Origin: Muribaculaceae bacterium
GTDB lineage: Bacteria; Bacteroidota; Bacteroidia; Bacteroidales; Muribaculaceae
DNA length: 33,525 bases
NCBI GenBank assembly: GCA_029057985.1
Contig: JAIDYR010000006.1
Span: 1 to 33,525, forward strand
Direction: 5' to 3'
The notes beneath the pieces were generated by a model. It did no database searches and was not told where the DNA came from. It saw only the letters and a list, made by a program, of their open reading frames with translations. Positions 21,805 through 28,946 of the stretch are shown one piece after another. A program made the translations under genes and the position numbers. How positions within the stretch are numbered: position 1 is the first letter of the stretch; the number at the start of each line of letters is the position of its first letter.

Positions 21805-23442
21805 ATGAATAAGAAATTCGTTCTCTCTCTTGCGATTGCCGCTATGGCTTTTACAGGAATGGCCCAGACTCACAGCGAAGGCGTGGAATACTACGAGGCA
21901 GGACAATATGACAATGCCAAGGAACTCCTCGAACGCAACCTCAACAACGCCGGAACTGACAAGGCTATCAGTTACTACTATCAGGGCCTTATCGCTTTGG
22001 AAAATGGCAATAAATCGGAAGCTGCCAAATTCTTCAATCTTGGAGCCCAGGCTAATCCGGATTATGCATATAACTATATAGGTCTGGCCCGGATTGACCT
22101 TATGGCCGGAACTCCCAAAGTTGCAGAAGCCAACTTTAAAAAAGCTGAATCTCTCGGCAAGAAGGATGCCGGCGTGCAGATTGCAATCGCTCGCGCATAC
22201 GATTCTGTCGACCCCTCCCTTTATGAAAAGGAGATCGCAAAGCGTCTGGAAAAAGCCCGCAAGATCAATATGCAGGACCCCGACATCTATATTTTCGAGG
22301 GTGACGTAAAGGCCCGCAACCGTGATTACGGCGGCGCAGGCGCATCCTACGAGATGGCTGCCAACTACGATCCCAACGCAACTGCTGCTTACTTTAAGTA
22401 TGCCAACCTCTTCTCGCAGGTCAATCCGCAATATGGCATCAACATGCTGAAGAAACTTCTCCAACTCAATCCTAACTCTGCTCTGGGTCAGCGTTCGCTC
22501 GCTAACGCTTATTATGACCAGAATCAGTTTAAGGAAGCGGCTTCCGAATATGGGAAATATGTGAAAAACCCCAACCACTTTAAGCAGGATGAAGACCGCT
22601 ACGCATTCCTTCTCTTCTATGGTGGCGACTATCAGGCCGGCTATGATTATGCAACTCAGCTTCTGGCCAAGGATCCGAATAACTTCACTGCTCAGCGTTA
22701 TCAGTTTATGAACGCTGCCCAGATCAAATCCATGTCCGACAAGCTTCTTCCCATGGCGCAGGCTCTTTACCAGAAACACCTCGCGGACCCGAAGAAGAAT
22801 ACTATGGCTCCTATCGACTATACCTTGATTGCGGATGAATTCTCCAAGAATTCCGCGCTCTCGAAGGAAGAGGCCGTAGACAGCGCTATAAGCGTTATGA
22901 ATAATGGTATAGAGGCATATCCGACCAACGCATCTTTCTATAAGACTCTGTCGATGCTATATGTAGATAAGAATGATATGGCGGGAGCTTGCAACGCCTA
23001 TGATTCTTATCTTAAGAATACCAAGGATCCCGGGTACAACGATATGATCCAGGCCGGAGTATTCGCGCTTTACGCAGGCGTTCAGAACAAAGCGGATGCC
23101 GCCTTAAGCTCTAAATTCTATCAGCAGGCTTCAGACTATATCGACAAAGCCGCCGAGCTCTATCCTTCAATGTATCGCCCGGATATGCTGAAGGGAGACA
23201 TCGCACTCAATAAGGGTGATCAGGCAGCTCAAATTGACTACTACGTAAAGGCGATCGACAAACTGGAAGCAATGGACGGCGATAAATCAAGATATCAAAG
23301 CCATGCTAAATCTCTTTACGGCACCGTCGCAAAGAATCTCGTCAGCAAAGGCAACAAAGCCTCTGCAAAGGATTACGTAAGCCGTTATCTCAAGCTTTAT
23401 CCGCAGGACGCAGACTTCACTACTCTGCTCAATAGCCTTTAA
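21805..23442 (+). CDS. Exported tetratricopeptide-repeat protein
   Basis: The 545-aa protein has a signal peptide (MNKKFVLSLAIAAMAFTGMA, cut before QTHSEG). TPR units begin at once: EGVEYYEAGQYDNAKELLER, YYYQGLIALENGNKSEAAKF, YIGLARIDLMAG, and later SLANAYYDQNQFKEAASEYG and KGDIALNKGDQAAQIDYYVK. The C-terminal segment (KGNKASAKDYVSRYLKLYPQ) is another repeat. It should be a periplasmic scaffold. It is a different protein from the TPR protein at 7.5-9.1 kb. It closes the tonB/pstS-like gene block but has its own upstream region with a palindrome, so it may be separately controlled. A strong terminator follows. Confidence 0.82.
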   Translation: MNKKFVLSLAIAAMAFTGMAQTHSEGVEYYEAGQYDNAKELLERNLNNAGTDKAISYYYQGLIALENGNKSEAAKFFNLGAQANPDYAYNYIGLARIDLMAGTPKVAEANFKKAESLGKKDAGVQIAIARAYDSVDPSLYEKEIAKRLEKARKINMQDPDIYIFEGDVKARNRDYGGAGASYEMAANYDPNATAAYFKYANLFSQVNPQYGINMLKKLLQLNPNSALGQRSLANAYYDQNQFKEAASEYGKYVKNPNHFKQDEDRYAFLLFYGGDYQAGYDYATQLLAKDPNNFTAQRYQFMNAAQIKSMSDKLLPMAQALYQKHLADPKKNTMAPIDYTLIADEFSKNSALSKEEAVDSAISVMNNGIEAYPTNASFYKTLSMLYVDKNDMAGACNAYDSYLKNTKDPGYNDMIQAGVFALYAGVQNKADAALSSKFYQQASDYIDKAAELYPSMYRPDMLKGDIALNKGDQAAQIDYYVKAIDKLEAMDGDKSRYQSHAKSLYGTVAKNLVSKGNKASAKDYVSRYLKLYPQDADFTTLLNSL

Positions 23443-23461
23443 TCTTTAAAATAAAATATTA

Positions 23462-23511
23462 CGGAGACGCCGAAAAAACCTGCTGAGGCTTTCGGCGTCT
23501 CTGTTTTTTTA
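23462..23511 (+). terminator. Intrinsic terminator after the second TPR gene
   Basis: GAGACGCCGAAA (23464-23475) pairs with TTTCGGCGTCTC (23490-23501), extended by two weaker pairs, followed by TGTTTTTTT. Confidence 0.93.
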
Positions 23512-23569
23512 TAGATAACGGGATTTTCACCTTCTTAAGGGAATATTTGCAAATAAAATCTTCTTAATA

Positions 23570-23601
23570 TTTGCATATTCCGACTAACGTGATTACTTTT
23601 G
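23570..23601 (+). promoter_or_regulatory. Promoter of glyA
   Basis: TTTG (23570-23573), a 20-bp spacer and TACTTTTG (23594-23601) fit the consensus. The leader to ATG 23693 is about 85 nt. Confidence 0.78.
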
Positions 23602-23613
23602 CGGATAAATAAC

Positions 23614-23673
23614 GCTGTCGGGGTTGAACTTAATGTCTAACGGCTGAAAGACTACCCTCAGCACCAACATTAA
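23614..23673 (+). promoter_or_regulatory. Leader of glyA with alternative pairings
   Basis: One fold pairs TTAATGT (23630-23636) with ACATTAA (23667-23673) around an inner GCTGA/TCAGC stem (23643-23647 and 23658-23662). A competing fold pairs GCTG...GGGT (23614-23624) with ACCC-T-CAGC (23654-23662), using the same CAGC. Competing stems are typical of regulatory leaders, but I match it to no known riboswitch. Confidence 0.35.
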
Positions 23674-23692
23674 ATCTAACATCATAACACAA

Positions 23693-24973
23693 ATGCAGAG
23701 AGATAATCAGATTTTTGACATCATCGACCGCGAGCATCTACGCCAACGCCGCGGAATCGAACTTATAGCAAGTGAGAACTTCGTCATCGACGAAGTAATG
23801 CGCGCAATGGGCTCTTGCCTCACCAACAAGTATGCCGAAGGATATCCGGCAAAACGTTACTATGGCGGTTGCCAGGTAGTCGATGAAGCAGAGAATCTCG
23901 CAATCGAACGCGCAAAGAAACTTTTCGGAGCCGAATGGGCCAATGTGCAGCCCCATAGCGGCGCTCAGGCCAACATGGCGGTCTTCATGGCCTGCCTGCA
24001 ACCCGGCGATACTTTCATGGGAATGGACCTTTCTCACGGCGGTCACCTTTCTCACGGAAGCCCCGTCAACTTCTCCGGACTTATGTTCAATCCCATTTCA
24101 TATACAGTTGATGCCGAGACAGGGCGCGTCAACTATGAGGAAATGGAAGAGAAGGCCCGCAAGGAACGCCCGAAATTGATCATAGCAGGCGCTTCGGCAT
24201 ATAGCCGCGAATGGGACTACGCCCGTATCCGCAAACTCGCTGACGAGATCGGCGCAATCTTTATGGTCGACATGGCTCATCCCGCAGGCCTTATCGCTGC
24301 CGGATTACTCGAAAATCCCGTTAAGCACGCCCATATCGTTACCACAACCACCCATAAGACTCTGCGCGGTCCCCGCGGAGGCCTGATTCTTATGGGTAAG
24401 GACTTCGATAATCCCTGGGGTAAAAAAACTCCCAAGGGAGAAATCAAGAAGATGTCAGCTCTGCTCGACTCAGCTGTATTCCCCGGAGTACAGGGCGGTC
24501 CGCTTGAGCACGTAATCGCTGCAAAGGCAGTAGCGTTCGGAGAATGTCTGCAACCCGAATGGAAAGAATACGCTATCCAGGTCAAGAAGAATGCAGCTGC
24601 ACTCGCCGACGCTCTCATGAAGCGCGGATATAAGATTATATCTGACGGCACCGACAATCACTCCATGCTTGTCGATCTGCGTCCGAAATTCCCCGAAATG
24701 TCAGGTAAGAAGGCAGAGCGGGTACTCGTTGAAGCCGACATCACTGCCAATAAGAATATGGTGCCCTACGACAGCCGCAGTCCCTTCCTTACTTCAGGTC
24801 TACGTTTCGGGACAGCAGCCATCACTACCCGCGGCGCTAAGGAAGAGATGATGGAAAAGATCGCCGATCTTATAGATAAAGTCCTCTCCAATGCCGACAA
24901 TGAGGAAGTAATCAAGGAGGTGCGTCAGGAAGTCAACGAAATGATGAATGAATATCCCATGTTTGCATGGTAA
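23693..24973 (+). CDS. glyA: Serine hydroxymethyltransferase
   Basis: GlyA interconverts serine and glycine with transfer of a one-carbon unit to tetrahydrofolate. The 426-aa PLP enzyme shows [20 protein letters not shown] (21-40), [17 protein letters not shown] (44-60), [19 protein letters not shown] (84-102), [13 protein letters not shown] (193-205) and the PLP lysine in [14 protein letters not shown] (K222), with [14 protein letters not shown] near the C-terminus. All expected active-site residues are present. It has its own strong promoter and a structured leader, and is followed by a GC-rich terminator that lies just before bioD. Confidence 0.97.
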   Translation: MQRDNQIFDIIDREHLRQRRGIELIASENFVIDEVMRAMGSCLTNKYAEGYPAKRYYGGCQVVDEAENLAIERAKKLFGAEWANVQPHSGAQANMAVFMACLQPGDTFMGMDLSHGGHLSHGSPVNFSGLMFNPISYTVDAETGRVNYEEMEEKARKERPKLIIAGASAYSREWDYARIRKLADEIGAIFMVDMAHPAGLIAAGLLENPVKHAHIVTTTTHKTLRGPRGGLILMGKDFDNPWGKKTPKGEIKKMSALLDSAVFPGVQGGPLEHVIAAKAVAFGECLQPEWKEYAIQVKKNAAALADALMKRGYKIISDGTDNHSMLVDLRPKFPEMSGKKAERVLVEADITANKNMVPYDSRSPFLTSGLRFGTAAITTRGAKEEMMEKIADLIDKVLSNADNEEVIKEVRQEVNEMMNEYPMFAW

Positions 24974-25017
24974 AATCATTTGGCTGATCAGAGAGATAAT
25001 TAAATAAGATAACGACA

Positions 25018-25052
25018 GGGGCCGGGGAGAAATCCCCGGCTCTATTCTTTTG
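25018..25052 (+). terminator. Intrinsic terminator after glyA
   Basis: GGGGCCGGGG (25018-25027) pairs with CCCCGGCTCT (25034-25043), ten pairs including G-U, loop AGAAAT, followed by ATTCTTTTG. It ends only about 10 bp before the bioD start. Confidence 0.8.
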
Positions 25053-25062
25053 AGACTATATA

Positions 25063-25707
25063 ATGGAAAATAAAGAAGCGATTTTCTTATCAGGAATTGG
25101 AACAGATATCGGGAAATCATACGCTACCGCATGGTATGCCATACATTTGCAAAAGCAAGGTAGGCATGTTATAACCCAGAAGTTTATCCAGACAGGGTGC
25201 CGGGATGAAAGTATCGACATCAAAATTCATCGCCAACTGATGAAGATGCCCATGCAGACCGTCGACCGTCTCCACGTGACCGCCCCCATCATACTCTCCT
25301 ACCCCGCATCACCTCATCTGGCAGCTATTCTTGACAAGACGGAGATAGATCTCAGCAAAGCCGCCGAAGCCACCGAGGCGCTGCTTAATCAGTATGATAC
25401 AGTCATCATCGAAGGGGCCGGCGGATTGATGGTTCCCGTAAGTGAAGATTACATGACTGTTGACTATATCGCCGAGCAAGGCTTACCCCTCGTCTTCGTC
25501 ACTCATGGGGGGCTCGGATCCATTTCCGACACTCTGCTGGCGCTTGAGGCTATAAAACGGCGTGACATACCTCTTAAAGCAGTAATCTATAATCCATATT
25601 TTGACAAAGATCCCATCATAGCTGGCGATGCACGCGAATTTATGCGTCGCAAGGTATTGCAATCTTTCCCTGATGCGGAATACCTCGTTATGGACAACGT
25701 TTTTTAA
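25063..25707 (+). CDS. bioD: Dethiobiotin synthetase
   Basis: BioD uses ATP and CO2 to close the ureido ring of dethiobiotin from 7,8-diaminopelargonic acid. The 214-aa protein has the P-loop FLSGIGTDIGKSYATAWYA (G-x-x-T-D-x-G-K-S), the second Lys in ITQKFIQTG (usually KPVQTG), and TVIIEGAGGLMVPVSEDY with the catalytic Glu. The C-terminal VIYNPYF replaces the usual V-x-N nucleotide motif but keeps Asn. A terminator-like hairpin stands immediately upstream and I see no promoter in the gap, so expression may depend on read-through from glyA. bioA lies 6.4 kb downstream and is not in the same operon. Confidence 0.88.
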   Translation: MENKEAIFLSGIGTDIGKSYATAWYAIHLQKQGRHVITQKFIQTGCRDESIDIKIHRQLMKMPMQTVDRLHVTAPIILSYPASPHLAAILDKTEIDLSKAAEATEALLNQYDTVIIEGAGGLMVPVSEDYMTVDYIAEQGLPLVFVTHGGLGSISDTLLALEAIKRRDIPLKAVIYNPYFDKDPIIAGDAREFMRRKVLQSFPDAEYLVMDNVF

Positions 25708-25722
25708 AGTGTTTTTAAAGTG
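25701..25722. repeat. Two tandem copies of an 11-mer at the bioD stop
   Basis: TTTTTAAAGTG at 25701-25711 is repeated at 25712-25722. The first copy contains the bioD stop codon. Confidence 0.6.
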
Positions 25723-25726
25723 TTTC

Positions 25727-25758
25727 TTTGAAACTTTGCCAAATTTTTAGTAACTTTG
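25727..25758 (+). promoter_or_regulatory. Promoter of the exonuclease-lpxH operon
   Basis: TTTG (25727-25730), a 20-bp spacer and TAACTTTG (25751-25758) fit the consensus exactly. The leader to ATG 25876 is about 110 nt. Confidence 0.8.
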
Positions 25759-25760
25759 TA

Positions 25761-25861
25761 GATTGAAGGCCCGCGGCACTTCTCTTCTCGACAACGCTCT
25801 CCTCCCTCCCTATGCCGATAATCAGGCCTTCTCAATCTGACTCCAAGCCTTGCCCAAGGCT
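25761..25861 (+). promoter_or_regulatory. Leader of the exonuclease operon with two hairpins
   Basis: GATTGAAGGCC (25761-25771) can pair with GGCCTTCTCAATC (25825-25837), with a 2-nt bulge. A second hairpin AGCCTTG-CC-CAAGGCT occupies 25846-25861, ending 14 bp before ATG 25876, where it could affect ribosome access. Confidence 0.4.
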
Positions 25862-25875
25862 AAAAATACCACTGC

Positions 25876-26565
25876 ATGAATCAACAGGAAGAAACTCAAT
25901 CCCTATCCCTCTCCATATCCAAAGCCGAACTCGCCAAACTCCCGGCCGCAGAATATTATGGAGACATTCACGTAGTGGATACTCCGGAAGATGTAGACAG
26001 CGCTGTAGCGATTCTCAGAGAATCCGATATCATAGGATTTGACACTGAGACTCGCCCGAGTTTCAAAAAAGGACAGACTCATCAGGTCTGCCTGCTTCAA
26101 TTGTCGACCCGTCATGAATGTTTTCTCTTTCGACTCAATATGATAGGTCTGCCTCAATCGGTCAAGTCGCTCCTTGAAGACGAATCCAAACTTAAAATCG
26201 GCGTATCTCTCCATGATGATTTCCATAATCTTCATAAGATTTATACTCTGAATCCCGGCGGATTCATTGATCTTCAACCTTACGTAAAACAATATGGTAT
26301 CATCGACAATAGTCTCTCCCGCATCTTCGGAATTCTATTCGGCCATCGTATCTCCAAAGGTCAACGCCTGACTAATTGGGAAGCACCCAAACTGACTCCC
26401 GGTCAGCAGGCCTACGCCGCCCTTGACGCTTTGGCATGCATTCATATTTTTGAGTATCTCGAGTCCGGCTCTTTCCATCCGGAAGAATCCTCCTACATTC
26501 TTCCTCCGGCAGAAGAGAAGGCAAACGATGACAGACCGACGGAGGATCATGAGGGATTCAATTGA
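25876..26565 (+). CDS. 3'-5' exonuclease of the RNase D/DEDDy type
   Basis: The 229-aa protein has the three exonuclease motifs: Exo I IIGFDTETRPSF (D56, E58), Exo II KIGVSLHDDFHNL (D114 or D115) and Exo III YAALDALA (Y180, D184), the Tyr marking the DEDDy class. The length fits a single exonuclease domain; the HRDC domain of full RNase D is missing. The C-terminal 30 residues are polar and acidic, probably disordered. It leads a four-gene block with a small membrane protein, a DUF59 protein and lpxH. RNA processing or DNA repair roles are both possible. Confidence 0.85.
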   Translation: MNQQEETQSLSLSISKAELAKLPAAEYYGDIHVVDTPEDVDSAVAILRESDIIGFDTETRPSFKKGQTHQVCLLQLSTRHECFLFRLNMIGLPQSVKSLLEDESKLKIGVSLHDDFHNLHKIYTLNPGGFIDLQPYVKQYGIIDNSLSRIFGILFGHRISKGQRLTNWEAPKLTPGQQAYAALDALACIHIFEYLESGSFHPEESSYILPPAEEKANDDRPTEDHEGFN

Positions 26566-26572
26566 TTAAGAC

Positions 26573-26779
26573 ATGCAAATAAACCGTTATAAATACATCT
26601 GGCTCCCCGCATTGTTATTAATTTATGGTGCGGTAATCGGGATTCTCTACGGAAGAGATTTCATCGCCGACGGAAGAATCTGGCAATTCGTGGCCACCAT
26701 GGCGGCTGATCTGGCTGTCTGCATCGCTCTGTTTTTTGCTCTGAGAAAAAGACAGCGACTCGCCGATGCCCGCCAATAA
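26573..26779 (+). CDS. Small two-helix membrane protein (68 aa), unknown
   Basis: The protein reads MQINRYKYIWLPALLLIYGA, then VIGILYGRDFIADGRIWQFV, then ATMAADLAVCIALFFALRKR, then QRLADARQ. Helices lie at about 8-26 and 38-56, with a short polar loop and a basic cytoplasmic tail. It starts 7 bp after the exonuclease stop and ends 20 bp before the DUF59 gene, so it is translated from the same transcript. The family is not recognised. Confidence 0.7.
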   Translation: MQINRYKYIWLPALLLIYGAVIGILYGRDFIADGRIWQFVATMAADLAVCIALFFALRKRQRLADARQ

Positions 26780-26799
26780 TCACTTGCTACAGTAATATT

Positions 26800-27132
26800 A
26801 TGGAATCACAAAACGAAATAAAAGAATACGATATTATCGAGAAAGCGATCGAGATGCTCAAGACTGTCTTTGACCCTGAGATCCCGGTCAATGTATATGA
26901 TCTCGGCCTGATCTATAAAATAGATTATACTCCGGAAGACGGCATCCTGCACGTAGATATGACTCTGACGGCTCCGGGATGTCCTGCCGCGGACTTTATA
27001 ATGGAGGACGTCAGACAGAAATTACTCTCCGTTGAAGGTCCGAAAGCCGTAGATCTGCGTCTTGTCTTCGAGCCGGAATGGAATCAGGACATGATGAGCG
27101 AGGAAGCGAAACTCGAACTCGGTTTTCTTTAA
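26800..27132 (+). CDS. DUF59/MIP18 family iron-sulfur assembly factor
   Basis: The 110-aa cytoplasmic protein matches the DUF59 (MIP18, SufT/PaaD-like) family: IEMLKTVFDPEIPVNVYDLG, LIYKIDY, VDMTLTAPGCPAADFIMEDV and LVFEPEWNQDMMSEEAKLEL. The conserved Cys in APGCP is present, and the D-P-E-I-P-V-N-x-Y-D-L-G-L motif is intact. Members help mature Fe-S proteins. It is not next to other suf genes here; its neighbours are a nuclease, a membrane protein and lpxH. Confidence 0.88.
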   Translation: MESQNEIKEYDIIEKAIEMLKTVFDPEIPVNVYDLGLIYKIDYTPEDGILHVDMTLTAPGCPAADFIMEDVRQKLLSVEGPKAVDLRLVFEPEWNQDMMSEEAKLELGFL

Positions 27133-27169
27133 ACTACCGGCTTACATAGCCTGATTCGATACAATCCGA

Positions 27170-27946
27170 ATGAAAAAGGCCTATTTCCTAAGCGACACTC
27201 ATCTCGGCGCTTCATATTTCCCGGATTCACGAGATCGGGAACGTCGGGTCGTGGCCTTTCTCGACTCCATTAAGGAGGATGCTTCAGAAATCTATCTGCT
27301 CGGCGATATCCTGGATTACTGGTATGAATACCGCTATGTTGTACCCCGCGGATTCATACGCTTCTTCGGCAAACTCGCCGAGCTCTCTGACTCCGGCATA
27401 AAAATAACCTGGATAATTGGCAATCACGACATCTGGATCTTTGACTATATCCCCTCTGAATTAGGAGTGACCGTAATCGACGGAACTTACGCGACAGAAG
27501 TACTCGGCACAAAAATGCTCATGGCCCACGGCGACGGAGTCTGGCAGCATAACCGGAGATTCCGCACATTAAGATCGCTATTCCGCAATCGGATATGCCA
27601 ATTCCTCTTTGCCGGTATCCATCCGCGATGGACCGTAGCTTTCGCCAACGCCTGGAGCCGCCATAGCCGCATGTCAGACATGCAACGCACGGAGCAGGAT
27701 TTGCAGCACCGGACCAAAATTGACCGGAATCTGACCGAACTTCTGAAATTCTGCAAATCTTACGCAGCTGAAAATCCCGAATACAGATACTTTCTTTTCG
27801 GCCACCTTCACATAATCGCCGATGAAAAGGTGACGCCGAATTCCCGTATGATAATACTCGGCGACTGGATCAGTAATTTTTCTTATGCAGAGTTCGATGG
27901 AACTGACATGAGAATAAAGAAATTCACGGTTGACAGTGCAAAATGA
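27170..27946 (+). CDS. lpxH: UDP-2,3-diacylglucosamine diphosphatase, LpxH family
   Basis: LpxH cleaves UDP-2,3-diacylglucosamine to lipid X and UMP in lipid A synthesis. The 258-aa calcineurin-like metallophosphatase has FLSDTHLG (D9, H11), LLGDILDYWYEY (D46), IIGNHDIW (N85, H86), MAHGDG and the terminal FGHLH. The D-Y-W-x-E-Y stretch and helical insert between the third and fourth motifs fit LpxH rather than general phosphoesterases. It ends the operon that starts at 25876. A short TGACAC/GTGTCA hairpin covers its stop codon; no good terminator was seen directly after it. Confidence 0.85.
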   Translation: MKKAYFLSDTHLGASYFPDSRDRERRVVAFLDSIKEDASEIYLLGDILDYWYEYRYVVPRGFIRFFGKLAELSDSGIKITWIIGNHDIWIFDYIPSELGVTVIDGTYATEVLGTKMLMAHGDGVWQHNRRFRTLRSLFRNRICQFLFAGIHPRWTVAFANAWSRHSRMSDMQRTEQDLQHRTKIDRNLTELLKFCKSYAAENPEYRYFLFGHLHIIADEKVTPNSRMIILGDWISNFSYAEFDGTDMRIKKFTVDSAK

Positions 27947-28016
27947 CACGAAACTGTGTCAAATGTGCATATATTATATGTTGTGCAACACATTTTGCAA
28001 TTTTCCTCCTTAAAAA

Positions 28017-28049
28017 TTTGGAAGGTATGAACTAAAAGTAGTACCTTTG
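28017..28049 (+). promoter_or_regulatory. Promoter with dyad in the spacer, upstream of a short transcript
   Basis: TTTG (28017-28020), a 21-bp spacer and TACCTTTG (28042-28049). AAGGTA (28022-28027) and TACCTT (28042-28047) form an inverted repeat inside the promoter, so a regulator could sit there. Confidence 0.7.
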
Positions 28050-28054
28050 CATCG

Positions 28055-28150
28055 AACCTATAACAATCTTTTTTACCTTAAGATTTTTTACCTGTAGAAA
28101 CTTATCAAAAAGGGTACGACCGCGGAGGTTATTACCCTTTTTTCTTTTTT
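28055..28150 (+). ncRNA. Candidate short RNA or attenuated leader ahead of the barrel genes
   Basis: The promoter at 28017-28049 should start transcription near 28055, and a strong terminator ends at about 28150, leaving a transcript of roughly 95 nt with no ORF of note. TTTTTTACCT occurs twice (28069-28078 and 28084-28093). The 5' end is inferred from the promoter only. Either an independent small RNA or a premature-termination leader of the gene at 28227 would fit. Confidence 0.4.
28107..28150 (+). terminator. Intrinsic terminator of the short transcript
   Basis: AAAAAGGGTA (28107-28116) pairs with TACCCTTTTT (28133-28142) around a 16-nt GC-rich loop, followed by TCTTTTTT. Confidence 0.85.
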
Positions 28151-28195
28151 ATTCCCATCATAATTTTGAAATGATGGGAATATTCGTTAAATTTG
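28151..28195 (+). promoter_or_regulatory. Promoter of the first barrel gene overlapped by an 11-bp dyad
   Basis: ATTCCCATCAT (28151-28161) and ATGATGGGAAT (28171-28181) are perfect inverted arms. The loop holds TTTG (28165-28168), the -33 box, 19 bp before TAAATTTG (28188-28195). The dyad therefore sits astride the -33 element, a typical operator position. Confidence 0.6.
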
Positions 28196-28226
28196 TAGCG
28201 ATTTAACCACTATAACTGTGCTTAGC

Positions 28227-28910
28227 ATGAATACAATCAAAAAAATTCTCATCGCTCTCTGCGTGATTCTCGCTTCAGCAGGCATCGCTCAAGCAAAACC
28301 CATAGCATTCGGCGTCAAAGCCGGACTTAACGTCAACAGCATCAAATTCAACAAGGATATCAAGGATCTCGTAAGCAGCGATAATTCCTGCGGTTGGACT
28401 GCAGGCGTAATGGCTGACTTCACGGTGCCCATCATCGGCATAGGTTGCGATGTCAGCCTCATGTACTCACGAATGAATAATTCTTCAAACGTCGAATATA
28501 ACCGCCCCATCATTCCCGGAGATGTTGTCTCCGGCTCTACGGTTGTGGCCAATTACGACAACGACAACCTCTACGGTAAGAACTTCCTTGAAATCCCCAT
28601 CAACCTTAAATACAAACTGACTCTCCCCGTAATCAGCAATTATCTTAAGCCCTACGTCTTCACCGGTCCTAACTTCGCATTCCGCCTTGATAAGAGCGTC
28701 TCCAACTCTCTGCAGAATATCAAGTCGCGCACATGCCAGGTAGCATGGAATGTCGGTCTCGGCATCGAACTTGTCAATCACGTCCAGATCGGAGCAAGCT
28801 ACGCCTTCGGCATCAATAACGTTGTTGAGAAAATCACCAATGAAATCAACGTTGCTGATATCAAAGCGAAAAATAACTACTGGACCGTCTCAGCCGCTTA
28901 TCTTTTCTAA
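28227..28910 (+). CDS. Outer-membrane beta-barrel protein, PorT-like
   Basis: I chose ATG 28227 (MNTIKKILIALCVILASAGI) over GTG 28218; signal peptide cleavage is expected after AQA. The 227-aa product shows alternating beta-strand patterns ending in aromatic residues: AFGVKAGLNVNSIKF, MADFTVPIIGIGCDVSLMYS, FLEIPINLKYKLTLPV, LKPYVFTGPNFAFRL, VQIGASYAFGINNVVE, and the terminal strand YWTVSAAYLF ending in Phe as usual for barrels. This matches the 8-10-strand OMP_b-brl/PorT-like family of Bacteroidota. It has its own promoter with a dyad, and a paralogue follows 36 bp downstream. Ligand or role unknown. Confidence 0.82.
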   Translation: MNTIKKILIALCVILASAGIAQAKPIAFGVKAGLNVNSIKFNKDIKDLVSSDNSCGWTAGVMADFTVPIIGIGCDVSLMYSRMNNSSNVEYNRPIIPGDVVSGSTVVANYDNDNLYGKNFLEIPINLKYKLTLPVISNYLKPYVFTGPNFAFRLDKSVSNSLQNIKSRTCQVAWNVGLGIELVNHVQIGASYAFGINNVVEKITNEINVADIKAKNNYWTVSAAYLF

Positions 28911-28946
28911 GACTGAAGTCATAAATAAGATGTTCATTTGACTTAG

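Noticed and set aside
21514-22779. 421-codon open frame on the minus strand
   Set aside because: It is the antisense of the TPR gene and part of the upstream spacer. The hydrophobic look arises from reading TPR codons backwards.
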